64,000 nt of DNA, taken from positions 97,414 through 161,413 of the forward strand of contig NZ_VLIY01000013.1 of assembly GCF_007489285.1 (NCBI RefSeq), read 5' to 3'. Positions 50,913 to 60,883 of the stretch are shown piece by piece; positions within the stretch are counted from its first letter, which is position 1; each line of letters starts with the position of its first letter. Source of the DNA: Skermania sp. ID1734 (GTDB lineage Bacteria; Actinomycetota; Actinomycetes; Mycobacteriales; Mycobacteriaceae). The notes under the pieces are model-generated. The model was not told the DNA's origin. It saw only the letters and a list, made by a program, of their open reading frames with translations, and did no database searches. The position numbers were made by a program, and so were the translations under genes.

Positions 50913-53768
50913 CTAGTCGCGCGGCTTTTCGCGCAGCTCGTAGGCCTCGATGATGTCGCCTTCCTTGAGGTCGGAGTACGTCAGCGTGAGACCGCACTCG
51001 TAGCCCTCGCGCACCTCGGTGACATCGTCCTTTTCGCGCCGCAGCGAGGCGATGGTCGTCGTTTCCGCGACCACCTTGTTGTCTCGCAGCAGCCGCGCCT
51101 TGGCGTTGCGGCGGATGATGCCCGAGGTGACCATGCAACCCGCGATGAGTCCGACCTTCGAGGACCGGAACAGCGCGCGAATCTCGGCCCGGCCCAGCTC
51201 GACCTCCTCGTAGACCGGCTTGAGCAGGCCCTTGAGCGCCTTCTCGATGTCGTCGATCGCCTGGTAGATCACCGAGTAGTAGCGGATGTCGATGCCCTCG
51301 CGGTTGGCCAGCTCGGTTGCCTTGCCCTCCGCGCGGACGTTGAACCCGATGATGATCGCGTTCGAGGCGGCCGCGAGGTTGACGTTGGTCTCGGTGATGC
51401 CACCGACACCGCGGTCGATCACCCGCAACTGCACCTCGTCATCGATCTCGATGCCGAGCAGCGCCTCCTCGAGGGCTTCGACGGTACCTGCGTTGTCGCC
51501 CTTGAGGATCAGGTTGAGCTCGCTGGTCTCCTTCAGCGCGGCATCCAGATCTTCCAGGCTGATCCGCTTGCGGCTGCGTGCGGCCATCGCGTTGCGCTTG
51601 CGCGCGTTTCGACGGTCCGCGATCTGGCGCGCGATCCGGTCTTCCTCGACCACGAGCAAGTTGTCACCAGCACCGGGAACCGAGGTGAAACCGATGACCT
51701 GCACCGGCCGCGACGGCAGTGCCTCGTCGACGTCCTCGCCGTTCTCGTCGACCATGCGCCGCACGCGACCGTAGGCGTCGCCGGCCACGATCGAGTCGCC
51801 GACGCGCAGCGTGCCGCGCTGGATGAGCACGGTGGCCACCGGGCCGCGGCCGCGGTCGAGGTGCGCCTCGATGGCGACACCCTGGGCGTCCATGTCCGGG
51901 TTGGCCCGCAGGTCCAGCGCCGCGTCCGCGGTGAGCAGCACCGCTTCGAGCAGTGCCTCGATGTTGGTGCCCTGCTTGGCGGAGATGTCGACGAACATGG
52001 TGTCGCCGCCGTATTCCTCGGCCACCAGGCCGTATTCGGTGAGCTGACCGCGGATCTTGGCCGGGTCCGCGCCCTCCTTGTCGATCTTGTTCACCGCGAC
52101 GACGATCGGCACGTCGGCCGCCTGGGCGTGGTTGATGGCCTCCACCGTCTGCGGCATGACGCCGTCGTCGGCGGCGACCACCAGGATTGCGATGTCGGTG
52201 GCCTTGGCACCACGGGCACGCATGGCAGTGAACGCCTCGTGACCCGGGGTGTCGATGAAGGTGATCAACCGCTCGTTGCCGTCGAGGTCGGTGAGCACCT
52301 GGTAGGCACCGATGTGCTGGGTGATGCCGCCGGCCTCGCCCTCGCGCACGTTCGCCTTCCGGATCGTGTCGAGCAGGCGAGTCTTACCGTGGTCGACGTG
52401 ACCCATGACGGTCACCACCGGCGGACGCTGCTCGAGGTCTTCCTCGCCGCCCTCGTCCTCGCCGTAGGACAGGTCGAAGCTTTCCAGCAGCTCGCGGTCC
52501 TCGTCCTCGGGGCTGACCACCTGGACGTTGTAGTTCATCTCGCTACCGAGCAGCTCGAGCGTCTCGTCGTTGACCGACTGGGTTGCCGTCACCATCTCGC
52601 CGAGGTTGAACAACGCCTGCACGAGGGCCGCCGGGTTCGCATCGATCTTTTCCGCGAAGTCCGACAGCGAGGCACCGCGGGCCAGGCGAATGGTCTCGCC
52701 ATTGCCGCGGGGCAGCCGAACGCCGCCGACTGCTGGGGCCTGCATCGAGTCGTACTCTTGCCGCTTCTGCCGCTTCGACTTGCGACCGCGCTTGGGAGCA
52801 CCGCCGGGACGGCCGAACGCACCCGCAGCAGCGCCACGACCACCACGGCCGGCGCCACCGCCGCCACCGGGACGGCCGCGGAAGCCACCACCACCGGCGG
52901 GAGCTCCGGCGCCTGGTGCACCAGTGCCGCCACCGCCGCTGCGGTAGCCGCCGCCACCGCCACCGGGCCGACCGCCGGGCGCGCCGCCGGGACGACCGGG
53001 CCTACCGGCCGTGGGGCCGGGACGGGCCGAGCGGGACGGCATCGCACCGGGGTTCGGGCGCGGTGGCATTGCACCCGGGCTCGGGCGCGGCCCACCGGGC
53101 CGCGGGGCACCGGGAGCCGGGCGTGGACCGCCCTGGCCGGGCGCCGGACGCGGACCGCCTTGCCCCGGGGCCGGACGCGGACCGCCCTGACCGGGCGCCG
53201 GACGCGGGCCACCTGGCCGCGGCGCGCCGGGCGCCGGGCGCGGGGCCGGCCGTTCTACCGGCGCAGATGAGTAGGGGTTGTTGCCAACGCGCGGGGCCTT
53301 CGGACCGGGCTTCGGTCCGGCCGGAGCCGGGGGTGCCGACGGGGCGGAAGCCGCAGCCGGTGGCTGCGTGGCTCGCGCCGCCGGCGCGGCTGGCGCTGGG
53401 CGCGGCCGAGCGGGCGCCGGCTTGGGAGCCGCCGCCGCTACCGGCGCGGCCGCGGCCGAATCGGCCGCCGCCGGTGCCGACGCAGCAGCAGCTGCCGGGG
53501 TTGCGCTCGACTTCGGGCCGGCCGGAGTGGGCTTTGCCGCCGCTGCCTTCGCCGGAGCCGGCTTGGTGGCCGCACCGCCGCCATCGGCACCGTTTGCCGT
53601 GGCTGCCTTCGCGCCGAATGATTCACGCAGCCGACGTGCGACGGGAGCTTCTACCGTCGAAGACGCCGACTTGACGAACTCGCCTTGCTCCTTGAGCGTC
53701 GCGAGTAGTTCCTTGCTGGTGACACCGAGTTCTTTCGCCAACTCGTGCACGCGGGCCTTGCCTGCCAC
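50913..53768 (-). CDS. infB: Translation initiation factor IF-2
   Basis: IF-2 is the GTPase that brings fMet-tRNA to the ribosome. The 951-residue protein has an IF2N helical domain ([19 protein letters not shown]), a very long Ala/Pro then Gly/Arg/Pro low-complexity linker (about residues 60-330), a second IF2N domain, the G domain with GHVDHGKT (about residue 455), DTPGHEAF and NKID, and two beta-barrel domains. The GTG at 53768 has AGGAGA upstream; the GTG at 53780 adds four residues. ylxR lies upstream. Confidence 0.96.
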   Translation of the reverse strand: MAGKARVHELAKELGVTSKELLATLKEQGEFVKSASSTVEAPVARRLRESFGAKAATANGADGGGAATKPAPAKAAAAKPTPAGPKSSATPAAAAASAPAAADSAAAAPVAAAAPKPAPARPRPAPAAPAARATQPPAAASAPSAPPAPAGPKPGPKAPRVGNNPYSSAPVERPAPRPAPGAPRPGGPRPAPGQGGPRPAPGQGGPRPAPGQGGPRPAPGAPRPGGPRPSPGAMPPRPNPGAMPSRSARPGPTAGRPGRPGGAPGGRPGGGGGGYRSGGGGTGAPGAGAPAGGGGFRGRPGGGGGAGRGGRGAAAGAFGRPGGAPKRGRKSKRQKRQEYDSMQAPAVGGVRLPRGNGETIRLARGASLSDFAEKIDANPAALVQALFNLGEMVTATQSVNDETLELLGSEMNYNVQVVSPEDEDRELLESFDLSYGEDEGGEEDLEQRPPVVTVMGHVDHGKTRLLDTIRKANVREGEAGGITQHIGAYQVLTDLDGNERLITFIDTPGHEAFTAMRARGAKATDIAILVVAADDGVMPQTVEAINHAQAADVPIVVAVNKIDKEGADPAKIRGQLTEYGLVAEEYGGDTMFVDISAKQGTNIEALLEAVLLTADAALDLRANPDMDAQGVAIEAHLDRGRGPVATVLIQRGTLRVGDSIVAGDAYGRVRRMVDENGEDVDEALPSRPVQVIGFTSVPGAGDNLLVVEEDRIARQIADRRNARKRNAMAARSRKRISLEDLDAALKETSELNLILKGDNAGTVEALEEALLGIEIDDEVQLRVIDRGVGGITETNVNLAAASNAIIIGFNVRAEGKATELANREGIDIRYYSVIYQAIDDIEKALKGLLKPVYEEVELGRAEIRALFRSSKVGLIAGCMVTSGIIRRNAKARLLRDNKVVAETTTIASLRREKDDVTEVREGYECGLTLTYSDLKEGDIIEAYELREKPRD
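53125..53205 (-). repeat. Three tandem 27-bp repeats in infB
   Basis: Three adjoining 27-bp units encode [13 protein letters not shown] nonapeptides in the disordered linker of IF-2, with only a few base differences. It is coding low-complexity DNA, possibly length-variable between strains. Confidence 0.75.
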
Positions 53769-53890
53769 TGCTCTCCTCACTGATGAGGCCGAGCGCGGCG
53801 TCCCTTATGGGTGCGGCCCGCACGACCTCGGGTTATCTCCGATGGACGTTCATCGTTGGTGCTTCACGGTGTGCTCATGAGTGCTCGTGC

Positions 53891-54241
53891 CTATCTTTTC
53901 GAGGTGTAACTCTCCCCCGCGGTGTTGACCCCGGAGTCTCTAGGAGCCTCCAGCATCTGCGCCACCGCGGAGATGTCCAGGTGTCCGGACACTCGTAATG
54001 CTGCGCCGAATGCTCGACGTCGAATTGCTCGGTTCAGGCAGCCCGGATCAGGATGCAACCACGCGCCCCGACCAGCCAGCCTGCGCTGCGGATCGGGAAC
54101 AACGGCATATCCATCAACCGCTGCCCGCGCCACAACTCGCAGCAGCTCGACAGCCAGCGCCCGCTCCCGGCATCCGACGCACGTACGCACCGGCGAACCG
54201 GAACGAACGAGCTGTGATTTCGAGGACTCGCGCTGAACCAT
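53891..54241 (-). CDS. ylxR: YlxR-family (DUF448) RNA-binding protein
   Basis: The 116-residue protein carries the DUF448 signature [12 protein letters not shown], the [13 protein letters not shown] strand-turn and the basic helix [11 protein letters not shown]. YlxR binds RNA and in other bacteria acts on RNase P or nucleoid-related functions. The ATG at 54241 lacks a strong Shine-Dalgarno, and the reading to 54301 overlaps the nusA end. It sits in the conserved rimP-nusA-ylxR-infB order. Confidence 0.9.
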   Translation of the reverse strand: MVQRESSKSQLVRSGSPVRTCVGCRERALAVELLRVVARAAVDGYAVVPDPQRRLAGRGAWLHPDPGCLNRAIRRRAFGAALRVSGHLDISAVAQMLEAPRDSGVNTAGESYTSKR

Positions 54242-54297
54242 CGACCACTCTACCGCTGTCGGGGCGTGAACTCTGCATCTGCTACCGCCAACCGCGC

Positions 54298-55323
54298 TCA
54301 CCGATGCCCGTCAGCTCCCGCCGCATGCGGCCGCGCCTCTTCTGCATCGCTGCGGATATCGATTCGCCAGCCGGTCAACCGGGCTGCGAGCCGGGCGTTC
54401 TGGCCCTCCTTGCCGATCGCGAGCGACAACTGGAAGTCGGGCACGATCACCCGCGCCGCCTTGGCTTCCGGGTCCACCACCGTGACCGAGACAACCTTCG
54501 ACGGCGACAGCGCATTCCCGACGAACTTCGCGGGATCCTCGTCGTAGTCGATGATGTCGATCTTCTCCCCGCCGAGCTCGCTCATCACATTGCGGACTCG
54601 CTGACCCATCGGGCCGATGCACGCGCCCTTGGCATTGAGTCCGGCAATCTTTGAGCGCACGGCGATCTTCGACCGATGACCCGACTCCCGCGCGACGCTC
54701 ACAATTTCCACCGAACCGTCGGCGATTTCGGGAACCTCCAAGGCGAACAGCTTGCGCACCAGATTCGGGTGCGTGCGCGACAGCGTGATCTGCGGCCCGC
54801 GCGGGCCGCGCGACACACCGACGACGTAGCACTTGAGGCGCTCACCGTGGTCGTAGTTCTCGCCCGGAACCTGCTCGGCCGGCGGGATGATGCCGTCGGC
54901 GCCGTTGGCATCGCTGCCGATGCGCACCACCACCGTGCCGCGGGCATTGGCGCGCGCGTCGCGCTGAATCACCCCGCCGACGATTTCGCCTTCATGCGTC
55001 GCGAATTCGCCGTAACTGCGCTCGTGCTCGGCGTCGCGCAGGCGCTGCAGAATCACCTGCCGAGCGGTGGTGGCCGCGATCCGGCCGAACCCTTCCGGCG
55101 TGTCGTCCCATTCGGAGATGACGTTGCCGTCGCTGTCGACCTCGCGGGCCATCACTCGCACGACGCCAGTTTTGCGATCGATGTCGATTCGGGCGTTGGG
55201 CTGGTGCCCGTCGGTGTGCCGGTAGGCGGTCAGCAACGCCGATTGGATCGTCTGGATCACCATCTCGATCGAGATGCCCTTGTCGGCCTCGATCGCTCGC
55301 AGCGCGGAGATATCGATATTCAT
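54298..55323 (-). CDS. nusA: Transcription termination/antitermination factor NusA
   Basis: NusA modulates pausing, termination and rRNA antitermination. The 341-residue protein has the N-terminal RNAP-binding domain ([17 protein letters not shown]), an S1 domain ([18 protein letters not shown]...) and two KH domains ([21 protein letters not shown] and [18 protein letters not shown]). It ends soon after the second KH domain, as in other mycobacteria. The ATG at 55323 overlaps the rimP stop as ATGA. Confidence 0.96.
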   Translation of the reverse strand: MNIDISALRAIEADKGISIEMVIQTIQSALLTAYRHTDGHQPNARIDIDRKTGVVRVMAREVDSDGNVISEWDDTPEGFGRIAATTARQVILQRLRDAEHERSYGEFATHEGEIVGGVIQRDARANARGTVVVRIGSDANGADGIIPPAEQVPGENYDHGERLKCYVVGVSRGPRGPQITLSRTHPNLVRKLFALEVPEIADGSVEIVSVARESGHRSKIAVRSKIAGLNAKGACIGPMGQRVRNVMSELGGEKIDIIDYDEDPAKFVGNALSPSKVVSVTVVDPEAKAARVIVPDFQLSLAIGKEGQNARLAARLTGWRIDIRSDAEEARPHAAGADGHR

Positions 55324-55892
55324 TTGTGGTTCTCCTCTGAATGCTGTGGATGCGGCGCGGCCTCATCGTCGGTGCCCGGAACCGCGCGGCCGGCGGCGAT
55401 GCCGCCGCTGAGTTCGAGTTCGGCGGGATTCGGCGGGGCGAACTCCACCTGGACGACAGCGGAGACGATGTCGTCGAATCCGATGTCACGAACCGCGAGC
55501 CGCTTGCCGTCGCGAACAACGATGCTGACGACGCCGTCACCCACGGGTCCCACGCGCCCATCGAAGCTGCCGCCGGATGTGCGGATGCGAACCCGGCGCC
55601 CCTGGGCTCGCCGCCAATGCCGCTGTGTGGTCAACGGCCGGTCGATTCCGCGGGTGGTTACCTCGAGATTGTAGGGGGCATCACCGAGGTCTTCGGCGTC
55701 GAGTCCGGCCGAAATATCCCGGCTGAGCTCCGCCAGATCATCGAGGCCGGTGGCAGCATCGCGATCCACCACCACCCGGACCGTGGCCGTCTTCCCGGCG
55801 GCTACGACATCGACATCCTCGAGGTCGTAGCCGTTGCGTGCGACGAACTGAGCGACGAGGTCGCTAACCCTCTCCGCGGACAGGGACGGCAT
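55320..55892 (-). CDS. rimP: Ribosome maturation factor RimP
   Basis: RimP assists 30S subunit assembly. The 190-residue protein shows the [22 protein letters not shown] strand pattern and the conserved [21 protein letters not shown] segment. It has an unconserved acidic tail. It is the first gene of the rimP-nusA-ylxR-infB run and is divergent from the lipoprotein gene at 56081. Confidence 0.94.
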   Translation of the reverse strand: MPSLSAERVSDLVAQFVARNGYDLEDVDVVAAGKTATVRVVVDRDAATGLDDLAELSRDISAGLDAEDLGDAPYNLEVTTRGIDRPLTTQRHWRRAQGRRVRIRTSGGSFDGRVGPVGDGVVSIVVRDGKRLAVRDIGFDDIVSAVVQVEFAPPNPAELELSGGIAAGRAVPGTDDEAAPHPQHSEENHK

Positions 55893-56080
55893 GTCGACAC
55901 TCCCGAGTTCAGTTGTTACCGGCCAGCAATCACCTCAGTTCAGGCAATTATCAAGCCTATCGCGGAGACGGCACTCCAGTGGTCGATCCTGGTGGGCAGA
56001 AACCCGGTTGGTGCTGGCACCATGTAGCCGTGCGTGATCCGGCGATACTCCAGCGACTCTTCCAGCCCGTTTCCGAGCCG

Positions 56081-56572
56081 ATGTCGCGACGGACGAGCCT
56101 ACGCGTGGCCCGCAATGTTGCCGTCGCCGGCTTCGGTGCGGCGGCGTTGGTCAGTTGCGCGGACCCGAACGACACCACCGAACCGCCAGCGGTGGATCCA
56201 TTGGTCGCCCAGGCCGATCTTGCCCGTCGCGACGCGGCTGCCGCGCAAGCGGCGATTGCCGTGCTGCCCGACCGCAGCGCTGACCTGCGGTTGATCGCCG
56301 ATCAGCGCACCGCCCATGCCAAGGCCCTCGACACCGAGATCGCCAGGGTTGCCGGCGCCTACCCGAATGGCTCGCACTCGCCGGGACCCGCCGCAGCGAC
56401 GTCGACGGTGGCACCCGCACCACCGCCCAATCTCGATGCGATGCGCGCGTCGTTGAGCGAGTCACAGCGCAGCGCGGCCGGGTTGGCGCCCTCGCTGTCC
56501 GGCTATCGCGCGGGCTTGCTCGGCTCGATCAGCGCGGCCTGCGGCGTGTACGCCACGGTGGTGCTGAAATGA
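56081..56572 (+). CDS. Lipoprotein (Rv2843-like)
   Basis: This 163-residue protein begins MSRRTSLRVARNVAVAGFGA and has a lipobox ALVSC, so it is a likely lipoprotein. The mature part is Ala/Pro-rich with a coiled-coil segment and no enzyme motif. It sits where Rv2843 lies in M. tuberculosis. An in-frame GTG at 56030 would add 17 residues before the signal; neither start has a strong Shine-Dalgarno. Its stop overlaps the start of the DUF4439 gene. Confidence 0.75.
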   Translation: MSRRTSLRVARNVAVAGFGAAALVSCADPNDTTEPPAVDPLVAQADLARRDAAAAQAAIAVLPDRSADLRLIADQRTAHAKALDTEIARVAGAYPNGSHSPGPAAATSTVAPAPPPNLDAMRASLSESQRSAAGLAPSLSGYRAGLLGSISAACGVYATVVLK

Positions 56573-57003
56573 GCGGTTCAGAACAGCAGGCACTGGTGGA
56601 TGCCCTGCGCGCGGAATATGCGGCGGTGTTTTGCTATGGCGTGATCGCGGCCTATTCCAATCCCGACCGCGACGCCATGATCGCCGAATACACGGCCGCG
56701 CACCGAGCCCGCCGAGACTCCACGATCGATGCGCTGACAGCCGCGGGCGTGAGCGCACCGTCCGCGGATGCCGGTTACACGGTTCCCTTTCCGGTGGTGG
56801 ACCCGATTTCTGCGGCGAAGCTCGGCGCCCTCGTCGAATCCGAGACCGCGGTTGCCTGGCGGTCCGTCATCGAACGAGCGCAATTCGAGCACAGCCGGCG
56901 GACCGGCATCGACGCCCTGACGGACAGCGCCATCCGGCTGGCCACCTGGCAGACAATTTTAGGAACGACGCCCCCGACGGCGCCGTTCCCAGGACAACCA
57001 TAG
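56569..57003 (+). CDS. DUF4439 ferritin-like protein (Rv2844-like)
   Basis: This 144-residue protein is predicted to form a ferritin-like four-helix bundle (DUF4439). Conserved glutamates occur in ALRAEYAAVF, MIAEYTAAHRARRD, LVESETAVAW and AQFEHSRR, but whether metal binds is not known. The ATG at 56569 overlaps the lipoprotein stop as ATGA, so the pair likely works together at the envelope. Confidence 0.82.
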   Translation: MSGSEQQALVDALRAEYAAVFCYGVIAAYSNPDRDAMIAEYTAAHRARRDSTIDALTAAGVSAPSADAGYTVPFPVVDPISAAKLGALVESETAVAWRSVIERAQFEHSRRTGIDALTDSAIRLATWQTILGTTPPTAPFPGQP

Positions 57004-57004
57004 A

Positions 57005-57049
57005 AGCTAACGCACTTGTGAAGCACATGCTTTCCCAAATGCGTTAGCT
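57005..57049. terminator. Bidirectional hairpin between convergent genes
   Basis: AGCTAACGCA (57005-57014) pairs perfectly with TGCGTTAGCT (57040-57049). It sits between the DUF4439 gene and the convergent MFS gene. CTCTTTTC follows a few bases later on the plus strand, so an intrinsic terminator for the plus-strand pair is likely. Confidence 0.68.
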
Positions 57050-57052
57050 GAG

Positions 57053-58471
57053 CTAACTCTTTTCCCGAATGCTGGGCATGAACAGCGCCGCGATGGCCGC
57101 CACTGCGACCGCGGCCACCCCGGCCAGCAGCGCGGGCCGCAGCCCGTCGACATAGCCGGCGGGGGTGAGTGTGCCGCCGAAGCCGAGGAACACCGCCGTC
57201 AGCGTCGCCACGCCCATGCTCACCCCGATTTCGCGCAGCGTCGAGTTGGCCGAACTGGCCGTCGCATGGTCGGCGTCGGGCATGTCGGCGAGCACCGCGG
57301 TGGCACTCGGCGCGAACGTCAGGCCCATGCCCACCCCCGCCATGATGAACGCGGGCACCACCTCGGCGTAACTGACGCCGGGCACGACGATCAGCGCCAT
57401 CCATCCCAACGCGAGCGCCTGCAACGTCAACCCGGACACCAACAGGCTGCGCAGCCCCACCCGCGGCGCGAGCACACCGGCGATCGGCGCAACCACCATG
57501 GGGGCCGCCGTCCACGGCAGCGTGCGGATACCGGCCTGTAGCGGCGTGTAGCCCATCGCAATCTGCAGGTACTGCGACAGCAGGAACACCGCACCGAACA
57601 TGCCGAGCGAGAACGCCAGACCAATGACGTTGGCGATGCTGAAACTGCGGGAACGGAACAGTCGCAACGGCAGGACCGGGTGGTTCGTGCGCTGCTCACG
57701 CACGATGAAGGCGGCGAACAACACCCCGGCGGCAATCAATGACCCTCCCACGTTCGTCGACGTCCAGCCATCGTCGTTGCCATGCACGATCCCCCACACG
57801 CTGGCAAATACCGCCCCGCCCGCCAGCAGCACACCCGCCACGTCCAGCGGCACCGGTCGCCCGTAGGACTCGCGCAAGGCGAACAGCACCAATGGAATCG
57901 CCACGACCGCGACCGGGACGTTCAGCCAGAAGATCGCCTGCCAGGAAACCCCGTCCACGACAGCGCCGCCGACCACCGGCCCGAGCGCCACACCAAGCCC
58001 GGCGACGCCGCCCCAGACACCGATCGCCAGGGCACGTTTCGCCTCGGGCACCGCCCCCGCGAGCAGCGCCAACGACAGCGGCATCACCGCGGCCGCGCCG
58101 ACTCCCTGAAAGGCCCGGGCGGCAATGAGCATCGCCGGCGTGGTCGACAGTGCCGACCCGATCGACGCGACGGTGAACAGCGCGATACCGGCGAGGAACA
58201 TCCGACGGCGGCCGAACCGGTCGCCCAGTGTCGACGCGGACAACATCAGCGTGGCAAAGCACAGCGTGTAGGCGTTGACGAACCATTGCAACTGCCCGAT
58301 CGAGGCGTGTAGGTCAACGCTGATGACCGGCAACGCGCTGGTCATGACCAGGTTGTCGAGCGTGGCCATGAACATCGGCAGCGATGCGGCCAACATCGCG
58401 AGCCACAGGGGAACCAGGCGGCGATCCACCCGGTCGAGGCGCCGGACGGGCAGTTCGGTGAGGACGGCCAT
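57053..58471 (-). CDS. MFS multidrug exporter (DHA2 type)
   Basis: This 472-residue exporter has 14 hydrophobic helices, motif A in STLGDRFGRRRMFLAG, motif D1-like ATLDNLVMTSALPVI and motif C in GLGVALGPVVGGAVVDG. It resembles EmrB/Stp-type drug pumps. The ATG at 58471 is used; 58477 is two codons earlier. It is divergent from a TetR regulator with an operator palindrome in the gap. Confidence 0.9.
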   Translation of the reverse strand: MAVLTELPVRRLDRVDRRLVPLWLAMLAASLPMFMATLDNLVMTSALPVISVDLHASIGQLQWFVNAYTLCFATLMLSASTLGDRFGRRRMFLAGIALFTVASIGSALSTTPAMLIAARAFQGVGAAAVMPLSLALLAGAVPEAKRALAIGVWGGVAGLGVALGPVVGGAVVDGVSWQAIFWLNVPVAVVAIPLVLFALRESYGRPVPLDVAGVLLAGGAVFASVWGIVHGNDDGWTSTNVGGSLIAAGVLFAAFIVREQRTNHPVLPLRLFRSRSFSIANVIGLAFSLGMFGAVFLLSQYLQIAMGYTPLQAGIRTLPWTAAPMVVAPIAGVLAPRVGLRSLLVSGLTLQALALGWMALIVVPGVSYAEVVPAFIMAGVGMGLTFAPSATAVLADMPDADHATASSANSTLREIGVSMGVATLTAVFLGFGGTLTPAGYVDGLRPALLAGVAAVAVAAIAALFMPSIREKS

Positions 58472-58487
58472 CACCACTCCTTCAGTT

Positions 58488-58508
58488 AGTAAGCATCGAA
58501 TGATTACT
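58488..58508. promoter_or_regulatory. Probable TetR operator
   Basis: AGTAA-G-CAT-CGA-ATG-A-TTACT is an imperfect 21-bp palindrome between the divergent MFS (start 58471) and tetR (start 58549) genes. A weaker half-site AGTAATCGACTGATAAC follows at about 58524-58540. Confidence 0.72.
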
Positions 58509-58548
58509 TATGTGGGAGACGCTAGTAATCGACTGATAACATGTCAAT

Positions 58549-59151
58549 ATGCCAACCCGGGAAACCGCAGAAACCACGCAGTCACGCATGGCGGCCGCGG
58601 ATCGTCGCGAGCTCATCCTCGACGCCGCGGCGCGTGCGTTTGCGCGCGGAGGCTACGCCGGCACCAGCACCGACGCGGTGGCCAAGGAGGCAGGCATCTC
58701 ACAGCCCTACGTGGTGCGGATGTTCGGCAGCAAGGTCGAACTCTTCCGGGAAGTCTTCGCACGGGCCGGTTCGGCGATCCTGCAGACCTTCGACACCGAG
58801 CTGGACAAGCTCGAGATCGACCCCGAAGACGAGCAGTTCTGGCATCAGCTCGGCGCGTCGTACTCCCGGTTGCTCGAAGACCGCGACCTGCTGCTGGTAA
58901 TGATGCACGGTTTCTGCTCCGGCAACACCGAGGAGATCGGCGCACAGGCGCGCGAATGCATGGCCTCGATCTACGGGCTGATCAGACGCCGTACCGGCTG
59001 CACGCCCGAGCAGGCTCGGTCGTTCATCGCCGACGGGATGCTGCTCAACACCCTGCTTGCGATGCGGGCACCCGAGCATGCCGACGAGGACCCAGCATTG
59101 GCGGAGTTGTCTACGTGCGCATTCGGCGAAGACTTTGACGTGCTCGGTTAA
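58549..59151 (+). CDS. TetR-family regulator
   Basis: This 200-residue repressor has the TetR helix-turn-helix near the N-terminus (LILDAAARAFARGGYAGTST followed by DAVAKEAGISQPYVVRMFGS) and a helical ligand-binding domain. It is divergent from the MFS exporter and likely represses it and itself through the palindrome between them. The ATG at 58549 is the first in frame. Confidence 0.9.
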   Translation: MPTRETAETTQSRMAAADRRELILDAAARAFARGGYAGTSTDAVAKEAGISQPYVVRMFGSKVELFREVFARAGSAILQTFDTELDKLEIDPEDEQFWHQLGASYSRLLEDRDLLLVMMHGFCSGNTEEIGAQARECMASIYGLIRRRTGCTPEQARSFIADGMLLNTLLAMRAPEHADEDPALAELSTCAFGEDFDVLG

Positions 59152-59167
59152 TCTTCCAATCAGGGGG

Positions 59168-59194
59168 TCACTCCACCAGTTGAAACAGGAGTGA
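59168..59194 (+). promoter_or_regulatory. Hairpin covering the ribosome binding site of the secreted-protein gene
   Basis: TCACTCC (59168-59174) pairs with GGAGTGA (59188-59194) across a 13-base loop. The 3' arm contains the GGAG Shine-Dalgarno of the ATG at 59199, so the stem could hold translation off. Confidence 0.45.
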
Positions 59195-59198
59195 ACAC

Positions 59199-59663
59199 AT
59201 GACACGCCGAATCGGCTGCGCGACGGTCCTCGCGGCTGCGGTTGCCGGGGTGGTCGCCGCCCCGGCCGACGCCGCACCCGCCGACACGCTGTACTTCTCC
59301 AACGGCAATTTCAATTGCGCGATCGATGCCAGCGGCAACATCGGCTGCGACATCACGCAACCGGTGTTGATGCAACTGAGCGCGGGTGGGGTCGACTCCC
59401 CCATTCTCATCCGGGTCCGGGAGGTTCTCGTCGACTCGCCGTCGTTGCCGGCCCACCCCGGATTCGACGCAGGCACACCGCACACTCTGCCCGGCGGAAA
59501 TCCACCCATCTCCCAGGTGGGAACCGTCACCGGCACCGGCGCCACCGCCGGACCGGCCGTCTCACACGCGGGCGCCACCTGCAACGTCGGGTTCCACGGC
59601 GCCTTCTACTGCGAGTCCAAGGGCCACGGGTTCTCCTACTACGAGATCCTCACCGCGCACTGA
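59199..59663 (+). CDS. Small secreted protein of unknown function
   Basis: The 154-residue protein has a Sec signal peptide (MTRRIGCATVLAAAVAGVVA then APADAA, with an Ala-x-Ala cleavage site about residue 26). The mature part has four cysteines in two pairs (NFNCAIDASGNIGCD and GATCNVGFHGAFYCESKG) that would form disulfides. I do not recognise the function; similar secreted proteins occur in mycobacteria. The ATG at 59199 has GGAG enclosed in a hairpin. Confidence 0.78.
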   Translation: MTRRIGCATVLAAAVAGVVAAPADAAPADTLYFSNGNFNCAIDASGNIGCDITQPVLMQLSAGGVDSPILIRVREVLVDSPSLPAHPGFDAGTPHTLPGGNPPISQVGTVTGTGATAGPAVSHAGATCNVGFHGAFYCESKGHGFSYYEILTAH

Positions 59664-59683
59664 CTCCTCAGACCACTGACTCC

Positions 59684-60883
59684 TCAGCTATTCGCGGTCC
59701 ACTGCGACCACGGAATCGTCCAGTCGCCGTTGTTCGTGGGATCCTGCGGCGGGCCGCCGCTGTTGACGATCTGCACCACGTCGCCGATCTGGGAGAAGTT
59801 GTAGAACCACTCGGCGTTGTCGCTGTTGAGGTTCAGGCAACCGTGGGAGGTGTCGGTGTTGCCCTGCGCCCAGACCGTAGCGTTCAACTGGTGCAGGTAG
59901 ATGCCGTCCGGGCTGATCTGAGTGGCCCACGGAATCTTTTCCTTGTAGCCCAGGCGCGAGTTGACGGGTAGCCCGTAGGTGGCCGAGTCCATCACCACCG
60001 GGTTGGCCTTACCCAACACCGTGTAGATGCCGCTCGGGGTCCAGAACGAGATGGTGCGGCCCCCGACAGTCTCGCTGCCGCCGCGGCCCATCGAAGTCGG
60101 CATGGTCCGGACGACCTTGCCGTTGTCTGTGACGGTGACCATCTTGGTGTTGTCGTCTGCGGTCGAGATATGCGCATCACCGATCCGGAAGGACGCATCG
60201 ACATCCGATTGGCCGAACAGACCGTCGCCGACCTGCACGCCGTAGAGCTTGGCCGAAACCTTCACGGTCGTCCCGGGCGCGTAATAGTGCTCGGGGCGCC
60301 AGTGCGCGTTCTGGTTGTCGAACCAGTGCCAGGCACCGGCGACCGGCGGGTTTGTCGTCACCGTCATCGCGCGCTGCGCGGCGTCCTTGTTGGTGATCGG
60401 CTCGTCGAAATGGGCGACGATGACGATGCCGACCCCGTAGGTCGCATCCGCGAGCGGCACGCCGTTGGTGGTCTGCAGATAGACCTGGGTCTGATCGCTC
60501 GGTGCCAGTGTCTGGATGTCGACGTCCTTGGTGACGACGTCTCCCTTGGCGTTGGCGGCCTCAGCGTGCACCTTGTAGGTCTTGTCGTAGCCGAGCGGCT
60601 CGGTGGTCTTCCACGTCAGATTGTCCGGGGTCATGACGCCCTGAACGACTTTGCCAGCCGAGTTGGTCACGGTGACGGTCTTGAGCACGCCGTCTTTGAC
60701 TGTGACGTTGATCGGATCGGTGACGTTGATGGGCTTGCTGCCATCCGGTGTCACCGCGATCACCGCCGGGCTGGCTTGAGCGGCCGGGCTAGCCGTCTTG
60801 TTTCCGCTCGAGCAACCGACGAGCACGGCAACCATCGACAGTGCCCAGAACACACCCAGCCACCGCCGCCATCGATACATCAC
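59684..60883 (-). CDS. L,D-transpeptidase lipoprotein (LdtB-like)
   Basis: The enzyme makes 3-3 cross-links in peptidoglycan. The 399-residue protein has a lipobox (VLVGC, Cys24), two Ig-like domains (about 40-140 and 140-240) and a YkuD catalytic domain with His331, then SHGCLNL with His347 and catalytic Cys349. This layout is that of Ldt-Mt2-type enzymes. The ATG at 60883 follows GGGGC. It is convergent with the secreted-protein gene. Confidence 0.93.
   Translation of the reverse strand: MMYRWRRWLGVFWALSMVAVLVGCSSGNKTASPAAQASPAVIAVTPDGSKPINVTDPINVTVKDGVLKTVTVTNSAGKVVQGVMTPDNLTWKTTEPLGYDKTYKVHAEAANAKGDVVTKDVDIQTLAPSDQTQVYLQTTNGVPLADATYGVGIVIVAHFDEPITNKDAAQRAMTVTTNPPVAGAWHWFDNQNAHWRPEHYYAPGTTVKVSAKLYGVQVGDGLFGQSDVDASFRIGDAHISTADDNTKMVTVTDNGKVVRTMPTSMGRGGSETVGGRTISFWTPSGIYTVLGKANPVVMDSATYGLPVNSRLGYKEKIPWATQISPDGIYLHQLNATVWAQGNTDTSHGCLNLNSDNAEWFYNFSQIGDVVQIVNSGGPPQDPTNNGDWTIPWSQWTANS

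Noticed and set aside
50784..53270. An 828-codon open frame opposite infB
   Set aside because: Antisense shadow of IF-2; stop codons are rare in this GC-rich repeat region and there is no family resemblance.
53041..53270. Repetitive Gly/Pro/Arg DNA that looks like a CRISPR or satellite array
   Set aside because: The repeats are in frame within infB, are contiguous without spacers, and encode the disordered IF-2 linker.
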